Of a stretch of DNA of 64,000 nucleotides, positions 1 to 12,585 are shown in pieces. The number at the start of each line of letters is the position of its first letter. The stretch's first letter is position 1. Source of the stretch: Arachis hypogaea. Lineage: Eukaryota > Streptophyta > Magnoliopsida > Fabales > Fabaceae. The stretch spans positions 114,387,323-114,451,322 of the forward strand of contig NC_092047.1 in NCBI RefSeq assembly GCF_003086295.3, read 5' to 3'. A model generated the notes under the pieces. The model did no database searches. It saw only the letters and a program-made list of their open reading frames with translations, and was not told where the DNA came from. The position numbers and the translations under genes are program-made.

Positions 1-609
1 TTATTTTAGATTTTAATTTTTTATTTGTTATATTTTATTATTATTTATAATTAATTTTTTATTTAATTTATCATTTTTAATAAAAAAATAATACATATTA
101 TAAAAAATTAAAATAGTAAACAGTGCACAAAAATTAGAATAATTGTTTTAATACTCTCAATATTTTTTATTTAAAAAAATTATGAAAAAATCAATAATAA
201 CTAGTAACAAATCTAAATGTACGTTGAGTAAATGCAGAAGCTATAATTTATTGCTTTCTAGCGTGTTCAGAAAAGAAAAGTTGCCAAACATCAAATAACA
301 GCGTTCAAAGTACTTAACCGCACTTTTATCCTCTTCAACGTGTTTCACAAACACACCCTAAATCAGTTAGAATATGCAAAGAAAAAGTATTGATAAACTG
401 TATACCCACTAAAGTTATGCAAAGATTCACTAAGAATATTTTCTCCTATGTTAGAACTTAGAACTTAGAACTATGTTGGTAATTAACCTTTCTTGTTTAT
501 CCTTTTATTATATTTCATAATTTGTCTCATTGAGCACTCTTGTTTAATGATAAAAAATTTTTGCCATCTTGTATAGCAAATTGTGAAGAAGGAAAAGAAC
601 GAAGCCAGT
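1..609. other. AT-rich DNA, no gene recognised
   Basis: Mostly A/T runs with no coding signal that I can support. No left-hand partner of the MULE end at 917 is visible here. Confidence 0.6.
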
Positions 610-917
610 CACTTGTTGGGCCATTTCGTGGCTGGCTCCTCGGAGGTCTGCATTTCGCAGGTGTCAGGGACGGATTGGGCCACTTCGTGGATGCCCCATC
701 TGAGATGCTCCATTTCGTGGTTGCCTGGCTTGATATACAGCCTCTGACATGCACAGGTCCGCTTCTCTCCATTTCGCGTGGAGCAGGATGGAAATGGTGG
801 GTTAAACCATTTTGTGGGTGCCTCAGTTAAAATGGAGCTGCGCAATTTGAGAACTCTTTACATAGATGCGTATTTTGGGAATAAATGATTTTTTCTGCGT
901 ATATAGGTAAAAAAGCC
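610..917. mobile_element. Right end of a truncated MULE, same family as 28087-33534
   Basis: The last about 50 bases (from 865) match the right terminus of the complete MULE at 33534: GATGCG, then ATTTTGGGAAT, then TAAAAAAGCC at the very end. Inside it is an array of the word CCATTTCGTG or close variants starting near 621, 650, 680, 710, 769 and 807, so roughly every 30 bases, as in the complete element. No left terminus lies in the window and the sequence left of about 600 is unrelated, so this is a broken end and not a whole element. The short open frames over it come from the repeats and are not genes. Confidence 0.8.
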
Positions 918-1066
918 TACAATCTCATGTCAAGCTCTTGAAAATAATTATAATAAAGGAATATAATTTAAGTGGTTAAGTAGAGAACTAGACAAGTAAC
1001 TATTTTCATCTTTAATATGCAATATAAAATTATTGTAGTTGCCAAACAAGTATGACATGAACTCAC

Positions 1067-1136
1067 CAGCTGTATCAATCATGTCATCGACCATGACGGC
1101 TACCTTTTCTTTTACATCACCTATCAAATTCATCAC
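1067..1136 (-). pseudogene. Isolated exon of a ribose-phosphate pyrophosphokinase gene
   Basis: A 70-base exon read on the minus strand gives NLIGDVKEKVAVMVDDMIDTAG. The VDDMIDTAG part is the PRPP-binding signature of ribose-phosphate pyrophosphokinase, which makes PRPP from ribose-5-phosphate and ATP. It has a good acceptor (TTTGCAG) and a good donor (GTGAGT), so it is a clean exon, not processed cDNA. I found no neighbouring PRS exon on either side within several kb. Either the other exons lie outside the window or, more likely in this transposon-rich setting, this is a captured or relict fragment. Family identity is sure; function is unlikely. Confidence 0.8.
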
Positions 1137-2845
1137 CTGCAAATAAATTTTACCAATCAGAATGCTACCAATCAGAATGCTTTAAAGGTATAATCTGTTT
1201 GATTCAAAGGAACAAAATATATGAAATAAACATAGATAATTTCATTCAATGCTTTATTAAGAATGGTTAGAAAAATGGAAAAGACAAGCACACTACACAC
1301 ATAAAAAATTGACATACTATATGCTTTGTAACTTTTCAAGGTGTACCGACAATGACTTCATTGACATAATGGCAAAACAACACGTTAAGGCTATGCTCAT
1401 GAAAACACATAATAGGATAGTGACTCCCCCAACGTTCTCTAAAGGTAAGTTGTTACTTGGTACTCTTTTATTTAATATTAACATAATACTTAGATAATAC
1501 CAATCAACAAATTTGCTAAATAAGAAATTATACCTCATTGTTTTATCTGAGTAGATACCAACTAAAAGAAAATCTTCAAACTTCCTAGCCCACTTAAAAA
1601 TCTAAAAGAGTAGTGAATAACAGAAAATAATAAGTCAATAAAAAAATATCATCCATGAGTATTAGCTGAGATAGTGTCTTTGGAAGAATAAAATTTGAAA
1701 CTTGATTAAAATACTATGAAACTTTTATGGACTTTAACATGCCCTGCATGGAACAAATCAAATGCCCTATCAATGTATACAATTCAAGTATTCGCTCCGG
1801 TCTCCTGAAGTTAGATGAAATGGCAATGGATTATCCTAATAAAAAAGTTTCTCACAACATTATAACACAGACAAGTATCACCATTCACAAAAATTTTGCA
1901 AAGATAAAAATGTTCCATGTTTTGAAGATTAGTGATAATTCATAATGTTAGAACTTGTCTCTGAAACTATGATAGACACCCTTTATGTCTCCTCTTCGTA
2001 GAAAATTGCCAATATATAAAAAATACCATGAGGCCAATGATATATCAAAACCAATGTGTTACATCAAGTAGATCTCCAAAAATATCAATATACTTTGCAA
2101 TGGGGAATTAGGAATCCTAAAGATAGGATCTTTAAGCTGCAATTTCAATTTGAAGTCGAATGCGGAAGCGTGTGGTGTTGTGTTATGATGTGAGCAAGAA
2201 GGATTTGTGAGAGAGGTTCCAATAGGTAGAGAGGAGATTAATGGACATCCGCTAAATTGTTGCGTCCAAAAAATTGCCGACCTAACTGTCGCAGTCTTTT
2301 TATTTAACGGCGGTTATGTAAATCGACGTCAAATGGCTGTCGCAATCCTCTGCCTGTGTTGTAGTGAATTAATCCTTCTAAATCAAAGAAGAAATTACTT
2401 TAATCATAAAGGCGATATTTGTATTGTTGATATATACGAAATACTAAAATAAAATATACAGAAATATAAAACTATATTTAATAAATAAGATATGAATATA
2501 AATATTATATTTTTAAATATTAAATTATATCTATTTTAACATGAAAATATAAAAAATATTAATAAAAAATATAATTTTTTTATTATTTTTATTTAGATTT
2601 TTTATAGTTATATTTTTATCATTATATTTTTTTGTATTTTGTAAAAAAAAAAAGAAGTGATAAATAATTATTAAAATAGGATAAATAAGATAAAATAAAA
2701 TGAAGTTACAATAGAACAACAGATTAACTTAAATATTAACGAAGGACATTTAAGAATTAATAATAATAAAATAGGTGTAGTATTATGTCACGTTTTTTTA
2801 CATACTCTAGTGTTATTGTATTGACTTTTGGACTTATTTAATTTA
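1137..2845. other. AT-rich intergenic DNA
   Basis: No coding region recognised. Short open frames at 1309-1538, 1727-1945 and 2207-2452 have no recognisable motif or splice context. The stretch near 2200-2345 is less AT-rich but could not be identified. Confidence 0.5.
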
Positions 2846-3185
2846 TAGTTGTCAGAACCGAATCGATAATTAAACCAATTAGAGTACTGGTTTATTAATT
2901 TGTTAGTTCAACCGATGAATTATTAGTTGAACCGACAGAACCGGTCCTACATAAATAAAAAATATAAAATAGTCTAAAACCTAATATATATATATATATT
3001 TAAAAACAATCAAGTTTCAACAAATTATAATCAACAAGTTATAATCTAATTATTATTAAATAAGTATATAAAATTCTAGTATTTTTTCATAATAAAGATT
3101 TTTAATTTTATTTTTATATTAAAGTAAATATTTTTTATTTTAATAACTAATTAATTAGTTTATATTTATTATATTATTATATATT
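2846..3185. repeat. hAT-like repeat fragment (GTTGTCA..ACCG family)
   Basis: Begins AGTTGTCAGAACCGAATCG and continues into an AT-rich body that is clearly repeated at about 36535-36890 (shared TAAGTATATAAAATTCTAG and TAGTTTATATTTATTATATT) and, in the opposite direction, inside 38384-39201. The terminal word is like the outer end of the 38384-39201 element, which has an 8-bp target duplication. The right end of this copy is not clear. Confidence 0.6.
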
Positions 3186-3737
3186 GGGTAATTATAGGGT
3201 ACAGATTGGAGGATACAGATATTCTCCTTAGAGTTATCTGATGGTGACAGGTGTCCAGGGGGAGCCCGCTTCTGACTGTTCGCTGAAGTGAAGCTTGCAC
3301 GAAGCCGAGTAGCTGTGCTTGGACGCGAGGAAATTGGCTCCGTTTGAAAAGGAGGTGCTGTGCTTGGAAGGGGGAATTGGGCCTGGCTGAATGGACTACA
3401 TACAAGGCCTTGGATAAAAGTGGGCTGTGGGAGAATCATGATTGAATGGGTGGGATGGTTTCAGAAAGTAAGTAATGGGTATATGACCCCTTGATCCGAG
3501 AAAAAAAATAAATAAATAAAAGATTGCATAACCCAATTGAAGGCAGGGAAAAAAAAAGGGAAAGATTATATGCACCTGAAATTTTTTGGTGACCACTGAA
3601 GCCCTACTTTATTAAGGAGGCAGTAGTTGTTTTGGATAATTTTATATAATTTAAAAAGTAATGAATAAAGATATGATTGAACTATTAAATATCTGAGTAG
3701 GCACTACTGGATTAATAGTAAAAGTATAATTCATACA
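3186..3737. other. Unassigned, partly GC-richer segment
   Basis: About 3215-3420 is richer in GC than its surroundings and gives overlapping open frames, none with a recognisable motif. It may be a relict gene or UTR fragment. No splice structure could be built. Confidence 0.4.
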
Positions 3738-4943
3738 GGGTGTGTTTGAAAATCCGTTGTAAGAGAAGAAGCACGTTTAAATTTTTTGAAAGCCTTAACT
3801 TTTGGTTCGTCAAATTTTTTTCCTCATGAAAGCAGAAGTGATTTTGCTGCCCAAAATCACGTTTACAAGAAGCAACTATTTTTAGCTTTTGCGTTTTCTT
3901 AAAGTGCTTTTAGCTATAGATACTAACCATCTATTTACCTTTTTTACCAACTTCATCCTTTATATATGTTATTGTATTAATTTATAAAATTCTTGTTATT
4001 TCTATTTATATGTGCTCTATTTTTTTATTATTTATTATTTTTTTTAAATGTTTGTTTGACATTATACGCCTAGTTGTGATTTTTGTATATTAGGTTTGTT
4101 ATTATCTTTTTATAATATGATTTATTGATTCTATTAAGTAAAGTAAATTAAACAAAAAAATAACTGTAAATAATAATAATAATAATAATAGAAAATTATG
4201 ACATACTAAAAAAAGAGTACTAAAAATATATTATATAAAAAGATCATCAAGAACTTTTAGATTTGTTTCAATCACTGTAAAATAATTATTTAATTTTTTT
4301 TATCATTTTCAGTACTCTCCTTTGTAATTGTAATTATCGTATACTATGTTTTAGTGTAATTTTTTATAATACAGATAATGATTCCAGTAAAAAAGATAAA
4401 TTAAATAAAAAAATTAATCATAGATAATAATAAAATCATAAACATTGGATTTCAAATTAATATTAAAAATAAAATTATTGAGAGTATTAAAAATAGAGTT
4501 CGATGTAAAAAAATACTAAAGTAACATTTAATACTTAAAAAATGTAACATATTTGATTAAATATTCTTTTATATATATATCTAAAATTTATAATTTTTTA
4601 TTTAAAAATATATTATGTCTATTTTAGATGTTATTTTTATTTTAGTAAGTAAATATTAATTTTATTATAAAATTAACTAATAAAATCAATTTAAATATCT
4701 AAATTGAAATAATAGGACAATATAAAAAAAATTTAAGTTGATGTCCATTTTAGTAATTTTTTATCTAAAAGTGATTTTAAATGGTATAAGCCAAACAACA
4801 TTTATTTTACTATAATCTATTTTGATACAAAAATTACCAGACATAAATCACTTTAACACAATCTTACTTTTGATCAAAATCAAATTTGCACAATCAATTT
4901 TATGCAAACTCCTGTTTGCAAACTGTAATCCAAACAGACACGC
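3738..4943. mobile_element. Possible non-autonomous DNA element with GTGTGTTTG-type ends
   Basis: The left end reads GGGTGTGTTTGAAAATCC and the right end, reversed, reads GCGTGTCTGTTTGGATTAC, an imperfect terminal inverted repeat of the type common in plant hAT and PIF MITEs. The inside is AT-rich and non-coding. I could not find a convincing target duplication, so the borders and superfamily are uncertain. Confidence 0.45.
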
Positions 4944-5205
4944 AGTATCGAAAAAATGTTGAGATGTAAAAATATGTTGAAGTGAATACAGTTTAGCTGC
5001 ACGTTAGATATGTTGATTCTATTTATATGTTAGAACGTTGACTAAATAAGATAGTGACAGATTCAAATATGTAAGTATACCGGTTGGCGATATACTGATT
5101 GAACGCTGTATAAGACGGCTATTTTTTTTCAGGTATGGAAGTAAGAGTAGTGATATAATGAAACACTATAATTTTTGGTATTGTACGAAATTGCGGAAAG
5201 GTATA

Positions 5206-5480
5206 GAAATCGGACTGTCCAATTAGTGAACCTCAATTTCTTTTAATTTTTTTAATGCAAATCGGACAGTCCATTTTGTGTACCTTCTACTAATTGGACG
5301 CTTCGATTTCTGTACCACTACAAATCGGACGAGCCGATTTCTGTACTTCTAAAAAATCGGATGGCCCGAATTCTATTTCTCTAATTAAACGGTTCCACCT
5401 TTGAGAATAACACCCATCAATCCACATTTTTATAAAACACCATTGTAACTCCAATATAAAAAACAAAAACTTCATGCAAG
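5206..5480. repeat. Array of palindromic AAATCGGAC words, likely subterminal region of another element
   Basis: The word AAATCGGAC or AAATCGGAT followed by a partial inverse occurs near 5206, 5259, 5322 and 5354; for instance AAATCGGACGAGCCGATTT is itself an interrupted palindrome. This looks like subterminal transposase-binding arrays, comparable to the CCATTTCGTG arrays of the MULE at 28 kb. The following stretch to about 5475 could be a terminal repeat. No partner end was found. Confidence 0.45.
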
Positions 5481-8400
5481 ACTTGTCTCGGGTGTGCCGG
5501 TGTAGGGTTTGTTGACTTCTAACTGTTACTATTAATTAGAAGAAGGCAATAGGACGAGCCACTTTGTTTAGTGTACATGTGGGTATGCCTTGGTAGTGGA
5601 TAAAGTGTTGGTAACACGTAGATTGTAAAGTCAGCTAGCAGTTTGTTGTGATGCTCGTCCGAGGGCGGAGCGAAAATTCTGAAGAGCTATGCGGATCGGT
5701 CCGGGGCAGGAAGGAGTTTTTCGATTTGGTCAAAGGTTTCAAAAGAGTGCAAGACGTAATAACGAGGAAAACCGAAGTCCAGTTACATGAATAATGCATA
5801 TGATGGCTTCATCCTTACGGGTTAAAGTAAACCATAAGAGGCAGCACGTCGATTACAATCCGTACGCAGGAGATTCATGAAGCCTGAGTGATGAAGTGCC
5901 AAGTTTGAACCTCAACGCAGAAACCCAAAATCGTAGCTGTTAAAATGAAAGACCGGTGCGGTAACCAGTTACAAGGCGGTCGGTTGATAGGGGACCGTAC
6001 GTCGGTTGATGCACTTGTGGGTCCTGGATGCAAATTAGGAAGACCAGAGCCCATAGGTTTCAAACCCTAAACCAGGGACACTTATGTTCGATTTGACCAG
6101 TTAACAACCAGGAGGACTGATGGATCAAGCAACAATGGTTAATTAATTGGCTTAGTTAGCCAAACAGAAAAGAGTGTTTTGGTATTCAAAGAGTTTTAAG
6201 AGTGACTTCAAAAGATAAGAAGGCTGGGACGCAAAGTAAATAAGTTGAAGATAAAATATACGAGAAAACAGTTAAGACTTCAGAATTTTTTATTTTCCGG
6301 AATGTCCTTTTTTATTAACTATTTTAATCACGCAAGATTTAAATCATGGCAAACTATATGTGACTAGACCCTAATTCCTTTGACCTTCATAGTCTCTTCT
6401 AAAATTCATTAACTTCCAATTTCTTGGTCAACTAATTCCAATTAGAAGCTGCATGATCAAATTCCAGTTTATATGTCACAAAAATCCTAATTATCCAAAA
6501 AATAAGAGGATTATATGTCACGCATCCCGTTAAATCCAGATAATTAAAATTTAGGAGAAATTGTTTTCAAGTTGTTGTTCAAGTAAAGAGCTTTTCCAAG
6601 TTATACAACAACTCAATTAGAAAGAGGGTCATACTTCCGTTCCACCCAAGCGTTCACAAGATAAAGAACGATAACAACTCTTGAAATATAAATCAATTCA
6701 TGAATTAGAATAGAAAAAAAATAATAGTATCAATCCATACATTAGATAGAGTTCCTAAACTTAACAGTGGAGGTTTAGTTGCTCATGGTTCAGAGAGAAA
6801 ATAAGGATTAAGGTAAATTGGGCTTGGGTGGAATGAAAAGTTAACTAATGGAAGTCAATGGAGTGTAATCCTAGAAGAGAAGTTTCTGTTCTTGTTTATA
6901 TGTAATCCTAAATAATTTAAAATCTAATTTTTTTAAAACAAAATAATATCTATTCCTATTTTAAAATAAAAATTAAATCTAAATCAGAATTAATTGAATA
7001 ATCCGCGCCTTGTAACATGGGGATCACTTGGCTTCGCTGGAACCACGCCTAACTTGCAGCCTTGGCAGAGTTGATGGAAGAGAAGTATGGATGATATGGG
7101 TTTGACCTAGAAGTAAATTGTTCACACGTGTCATAATTTTTAAATCTTAAGCGCGACATGATTCGCTATTCCTTATAATTTTCTTATGATAACTTTTATG
7201 AAAATAAAATGTAGAAAAATATTATGAGAACTTTTAAAAATGATTTCCCAAAAGGTAACACGAAACTAACCTCTGTAATTTATCTGTAGTTATTGTTTTA
7301 TTATTGTTTTCATTTTTAAATATAATTAGTTAGAACTATTTTCACTAAGATAATTTTTTATAATTATTGTTTATTTTCAGTGTTGTTATTTTAAAATAAT
7401 TTTAGATGTTAACGTCGATTTTATTCTTAACTTATTCTAATTTTTGAAAATAATTTTCTACAATGACGCTTTTTTGTTTTTTTTTACGAGAATGTTAATG
7501 TTTTTTTCTTTCACAATTTCAAATACCTAATACCAACATGAAATATTTTTTATACTTGTGTCTAAAAATTGATATAAAAAAAAAGAAATAACTGGCGTTG
7601 GTATTTCATCGGTCAAATAACATCATCCTAGTGCGTGGCTATGCATAAAATGGTTGCATGCTTTACCAGGTGATGTCCAAAGTAGGTTGCCACCCGGGTA
7701 GACTCGCGCGCAGACGTCTCGGGTGCGGCATAAGCTTCCGCTACAGTTGCATTTGCGTTGCGGGTGAAGCCATTCAACTAGAAAGGGAGACTTAGCATTT
7801 GCATCTGCGGGACATTTACAGATGATGGAAGCAAGCATTGGAGGGCCATGACGAGCCTACATTAGCCGGCGGAGGTGGTTGTGTTGGACAACCTCTGCTC
7901 CCCGCCCCCCTCAACCTTTACTTAACATGATTAATAATGATGGCATCGTTGGAGTTGTTAACACCCTTCAGCGTAACTTAAGGTGTCTCCTCCTGCCAGT
8001 TAACGGATCTGGGTACCAACTCAAACGGGGATTACAGTGCAACGGTGAGCATTTCGTTGGCAACTGTTTATGGTTACCCGTGTCATGATCAGCTCGTGTG
8101 GGTGGGGTATAAAACATGTTTCTTTTAACGAGCTACATGAAGGACCAGTTCATGACTTATTTTGAACGATACTAAAGTTGTATGAGACTAGAAGATCACC
8201 GGCACAGTTCAAGAAAGGTTCATTTCCGGTAAAAAAAATCTGTTAAGAATTATATATGTCGCATTAAATCTAATTTAGTAACAAAACTAAAAATTAATAA
8301 AAATACTTAATAATGATAATGTTCTTTTTAAAATAATGAATTATTTAATTACTAAATCGATGTTTAATTTTCCAAATATGAATAATTTATTTTAGGACTT

Positions 8401-8833
8401 CAAATATTAGTTGAGATTAAAAAAATATTATTCATACATGAAAAAAAAATTCTAAAAAACTGACTACAAGTGATGCAACATTAATTATATTTTAATTATA
8501 TTAACTTTACTGTAAATTAGCCTCCATTAAAAAAAAATGTGGTATGCATATTTGAATAAGAAAATTATAATAACTTAAGATGGCATATTTAAAAGTGAAT
8601 ATTCGAATTTGAGTTACTGCATCAAGAAAGGAAGTCAAAAATTTATGTTAAATCCTGAGATAAGCCAATTTGTTTGGATAAAAAGTATATTAATTAAGCG
8701 TGATGCCAATCATAAAGGATATTTCAAATAAAAAAAATTCTAACACGACAAACAATGTGGTGACTTGAATTGAGGATCATTTAATATTAGGTAGGGATGT
8801 AAGGTAAAAATATTTTAATCCAGGAGGTCATTA
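5481..8833. other. Unassigned region with GC-richer islands
   Basis: Three islands (about 5500-6130, 6990-7110 and 7620-8230) have more balanced composition and may be remnants of genes or transposon coding DNA. Translations in all frames are interrupted and show no family that I recognise. The DNA between them is AT-rich and empty. Confidence 0.4.
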
Positions 8834-11800
8834 CACTACCAGAAACACGGTGATTAGCCACGGAAAAAATCGTGGCTAAAATCAAGAAAAACCGTGGCAA
8901 TGAAGCGTTAGCAACGAATGGGTATCCGTGGCTAACAAGGGCGACGCATTTTCAGTTAGCCACGGTTTTTGGCCTGTTAGCCACGGTTTTCACTACTTTA
9001 GCCACACTCTAAACCGTGGCTAAATGATAACCATATAACCAACAAGTATAATTTCGCCACAATTTTTTCTGTGGCTAATATTAGCAGGCTGGGCTTTTTT
9101 GCCACAATTTTATCTGTGGCTAATGTTGGTGGGTTATTTAGCTACGATTTTTTCCGTGGCTAATCATAAAAGATAAATTAAAAATATATATATATATTAC
9201 AAAATTATATCATACAAAATTAAAAAAAGTAGCCATATCCATATAAGTAGTATTCTTAGTAATAAAAATGTGAAATTTAAGTAATAATGTTGAAAAGCAA
9301 ATATCCTGAAGTAAATGAGTTTAAACTATTACAAAATCAAGTATCAGAATGCATCATTATTAGATCTTTAACGTCTTCATGGGAGTACCTGCAAAAACAT
9401 TCAAATAAGATTGTGTTATCTCTTAATTCAAGAAAAAAATGTCCCAAGACATTATTTAAAATAATAATTTAACGTAGTTAAAAAAAAAAGTAAGAATGCA
9501 TATCCAATAAGGCTGAGTTTTCATTTTCACAACATAAAACATATATCTCATTAAACTCGTCATCAATCAATATATATATTGCTAGACTTATATCCTGTTA
9601 AACAACTTTCAATTCAATTGCTTCATGTAAGTAAGATATCATATTGCAATCAAAACCATTTAGAGACAAAGAATTTAAAAGTAAAAATAGAAATGTGTTA
9701 GCAATTATCAAAGTCAATATTTTAAAGTAGAAAGTTGAACTTGCCAGGTAACTATCGAGCATGCGAACCTCCCAGGTAAGTGTTCCTTGTTCCATGGCAA
9801 CATGCATCCATTACTCTAAGTTACCATTATTCACATACTAATCCATTAGTAGCTTGAACATTGAAACAAACGCTAAAAATGATTTGCTTTGCTAAAAATA
9901 AGTACCTGTTTAACTCCCTCCAAACAGGCACACAAGATATTTATCTCTAACATGACCTATAGCCTCCACTTCAATTATGAATTCTCTCTTCTTGTTCTCT
10001 GTTAAATAATTTCAAATTTCAATCACACAACAACAACTACGCTTTAATAATTGAAAGAATCATCGTCAACAAATAGTCTCAACTACTGTCTAGTGCTATA
10101 ACGAAAGAAAGAAGTAAATCAAATAAAGTATCCTTACATTTTTTAAGAAGTTTTTTTACTGCCACCTCATTTTTATTGATCAATCTGCCCTGTAAATACA
10201 TAAAATACTTCTTACCATTCTTGGAGCTTCCTTCTTCCTCATACATCGAACTAAAATCTCTCTCATGGAAATAGTTTGAACTACACTGACTAACATTATT
10301 ATGATCACAAAATAACACTCATATAAAAAGAAATATTCATAAAGATTAGGCTCTTAAAAAAGTTGAGTATATAAAAAATTACATGTTTGAAGAATGGATG
10401 CTACCATAGTGATCTAAATGGTGGAACTTCTTCTTCTGAAGTGATTTAGAATATACAGAACTAAATGCATAAAATCAGATTCAAAAGTAAGAAACACAAG
10501 AAATGCTAAGGAATGTAAACAATAACTCTTGTTTGCTACTTTGCTATGGCCATGAGCATTACCATAATAATGTTGATTTTAGGAATTTCAGCATATAAAA
10601 GAGAACTAAGGTTAATTAGGAATGTAATTAATCACATTAGTACATACTACTAAGTAGCTACTTATATTTATACATTTAAATTATACTTTGTACCAGTAGT
10701 TCATTCTCTATACCATCAAAAGGATAAATGAATAAAACATGCAAATCCAAGCCAACGCACTCATCTCCACCAACAACAGGACAAGAAGAGAAAACTTAAA
10801 TCCATCGGATAGTGTTTTAGAGAAGTAAGATTCAGAGCACACTACCAGAGAGAGTGACGGTGAGCGGAAGTCTTCTTTACGATTTGGGTTTGGATTGATT
10901 TTGCTTGTTTCTTTGGCGACTCGAACTGATGGCACTCGAACTGCAAATCGTGATCCCTTGCTCTTCCACAAAATGTCCAGTGCGATCGTACTCAGAACCT
11001 AAACAGAAACGGATTGAGTGAAAGGTTAGTTGGCTTGATCTGAGTATAGGAACTAAGAAATTACGGATTTAGAGAAACCGAAGAAAATGTTATTAGCAAA
11101 GGGGTTGGCGGCATGTTATCAAACTTGGGGATTTGGGAAAAAGAAAAGTGTGAGGGAGTTACCATGAAAATTGGGTAAGTGGACTACCAAAAAGAAGTTA
11201 CATTTAACATTGCCGCTAAAAATTTCATTTATCTTATTATAGATGTTAATTTGAATTTTGTTTAGTGAAGTAACTCTCAATTTTAATTTAGAATAAAATT
11301 TAACTTTAATAAAAAATATTAAATTATAAATTTTATAACTTTAAACTATATTTCAAAAATTTTACATACTAATTAAAATTTAGAATTTTAACTTGTTGGA
11401 TTTAAAAAAATGGTATCAATAAAAATTAAAATAAATAAACTTAAAATTTAAGAATTTGATACCCTTGGATTGAAAAAGAATACAAATTTTGTACATAGTT
11501 AGAAAATGAAAATTAATTTTATTTTATTTTTCTATTAAACTAATCAAATGATAATAAATAGATAGAATAATAAAATGTATGTATAAAACTAATATTCTGA
11601 ATTTTAAGAGTTAGGACTTTGTTCATTAATATTGTCGTAAATTAATAGTGAGTAATTAAATTAGTTATTATTCCAATCAATCATAGTTAGTATTTTTTAT
11701 TTTCTAGAATTAATTAGAGTTATTTTGTTAAAGATAAATATGTACTTTTTTTTGTACTCCTTTGGTACTCTTTTTATAATTTTAACATTTATTTTTAATT

Positions 11801-12582
11801 AAATCATTTTATTCCATCACTAAAGTCTTTAAATTAATGCATAGTGTGGAATTGGGCACTGAAACTGCATTTGGTCAGAAAGAGTACGAATAAAAAATTT
11901 GACAACTAAAAAATATAAATAGTAAAATTGTATGTATATGAATTAATCTGTTTAATTACATTACAATCTGATTTTTATAAAGTAATGAACAACATAACCA
12001 CACTAAAAAATTAGTATTAAATTAAGAAGGGTAAATTAACAAAATCAGCGAATTAGTAGTAAGTAAGAAAAAAACAAAATTCGGAGATATGGCAGAGTAT
12101 AAGAATCATAGTAAATGAAAAAATTGCACATGATTAACCACATCTAAAATCAAACTATTAGCAAACTTTATTACTTTGTCAGTGGCAGCACTCGAAAGAA
12201 AGAAGAAAAAAAAAACTAACAATTGAGGAATTGGAAAAGCCTGCACCCTGATAAATTGAATTTACCTTAGATTAGAGTTTAAAATTGGAAAAAAATATAA
12301 ACTGCATAAAAATATTTTGAGAGGGATGGAGGAAAACACAAAATTAAGCGCAAAATTTTGAAGTGAAAATCGTATGAATTTGTCACGGTGATCATTAGAT
12401 CTGTGGTAATTGAGAGAATTCATCTCAAGTTGGCCACGAACAAATAAAACCGTCGAAAAATTCCAAAAATTTAGCCACGGAAGTACAATACGTTGCAAGT
12501 GATTAACACGATAATATAAATTTACCACTGTTTTTGATTCGTGGGTATCTTTCCGTTGGTAACGCCCGTATTTCTGGTAGTG
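8834..12582. mobile_element. Non-autonomous CACTA (En/Spm-type) element, 3749 bp
   Basis: Starts CACTACCAGAAACACGG and ends, reversed, with CACTACCAGAAATACGG, flanked by the 3-bp duplication TTA at 8831-8833 and 12583-12585. CACTA ends plus a 3-bp duplication define the superfamily. Subterminal DNA at 8850-9170 carries about a dozen copies of TTAGCCACGG or its inverse, the expected transposase-binding arrays; fewer lie at the right end (near 12474). No transposase is encoded, so it would need help in trans. A GC-richer block at about 10740-11180 looks like the promoter and 5' part of a gene read on the minus strand and could be captured host DNA; I cannot name it. Confidence 0.93.
8850..9170. 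repeat. CACTA subterminal repeats, TTAGCCACGG in both orientations
   Basis: Direct and inverted copies of TTAGCCACGG and degenerate forms such as CTGTGGCTAA are packed into 320 bases just inside the left end. In En/Spm such subterminal repeats bind the element's TNPA-type protein. Confidence 0.85.
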
Positions 12583-12585
12583 TTA

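Noticed and set aside
2984..9200. TA and TAA microsatellites near 2986, 4170 and 9187
   Set aside because: Short simple repeats common in AT-rich plant DNA; no link to any feature.
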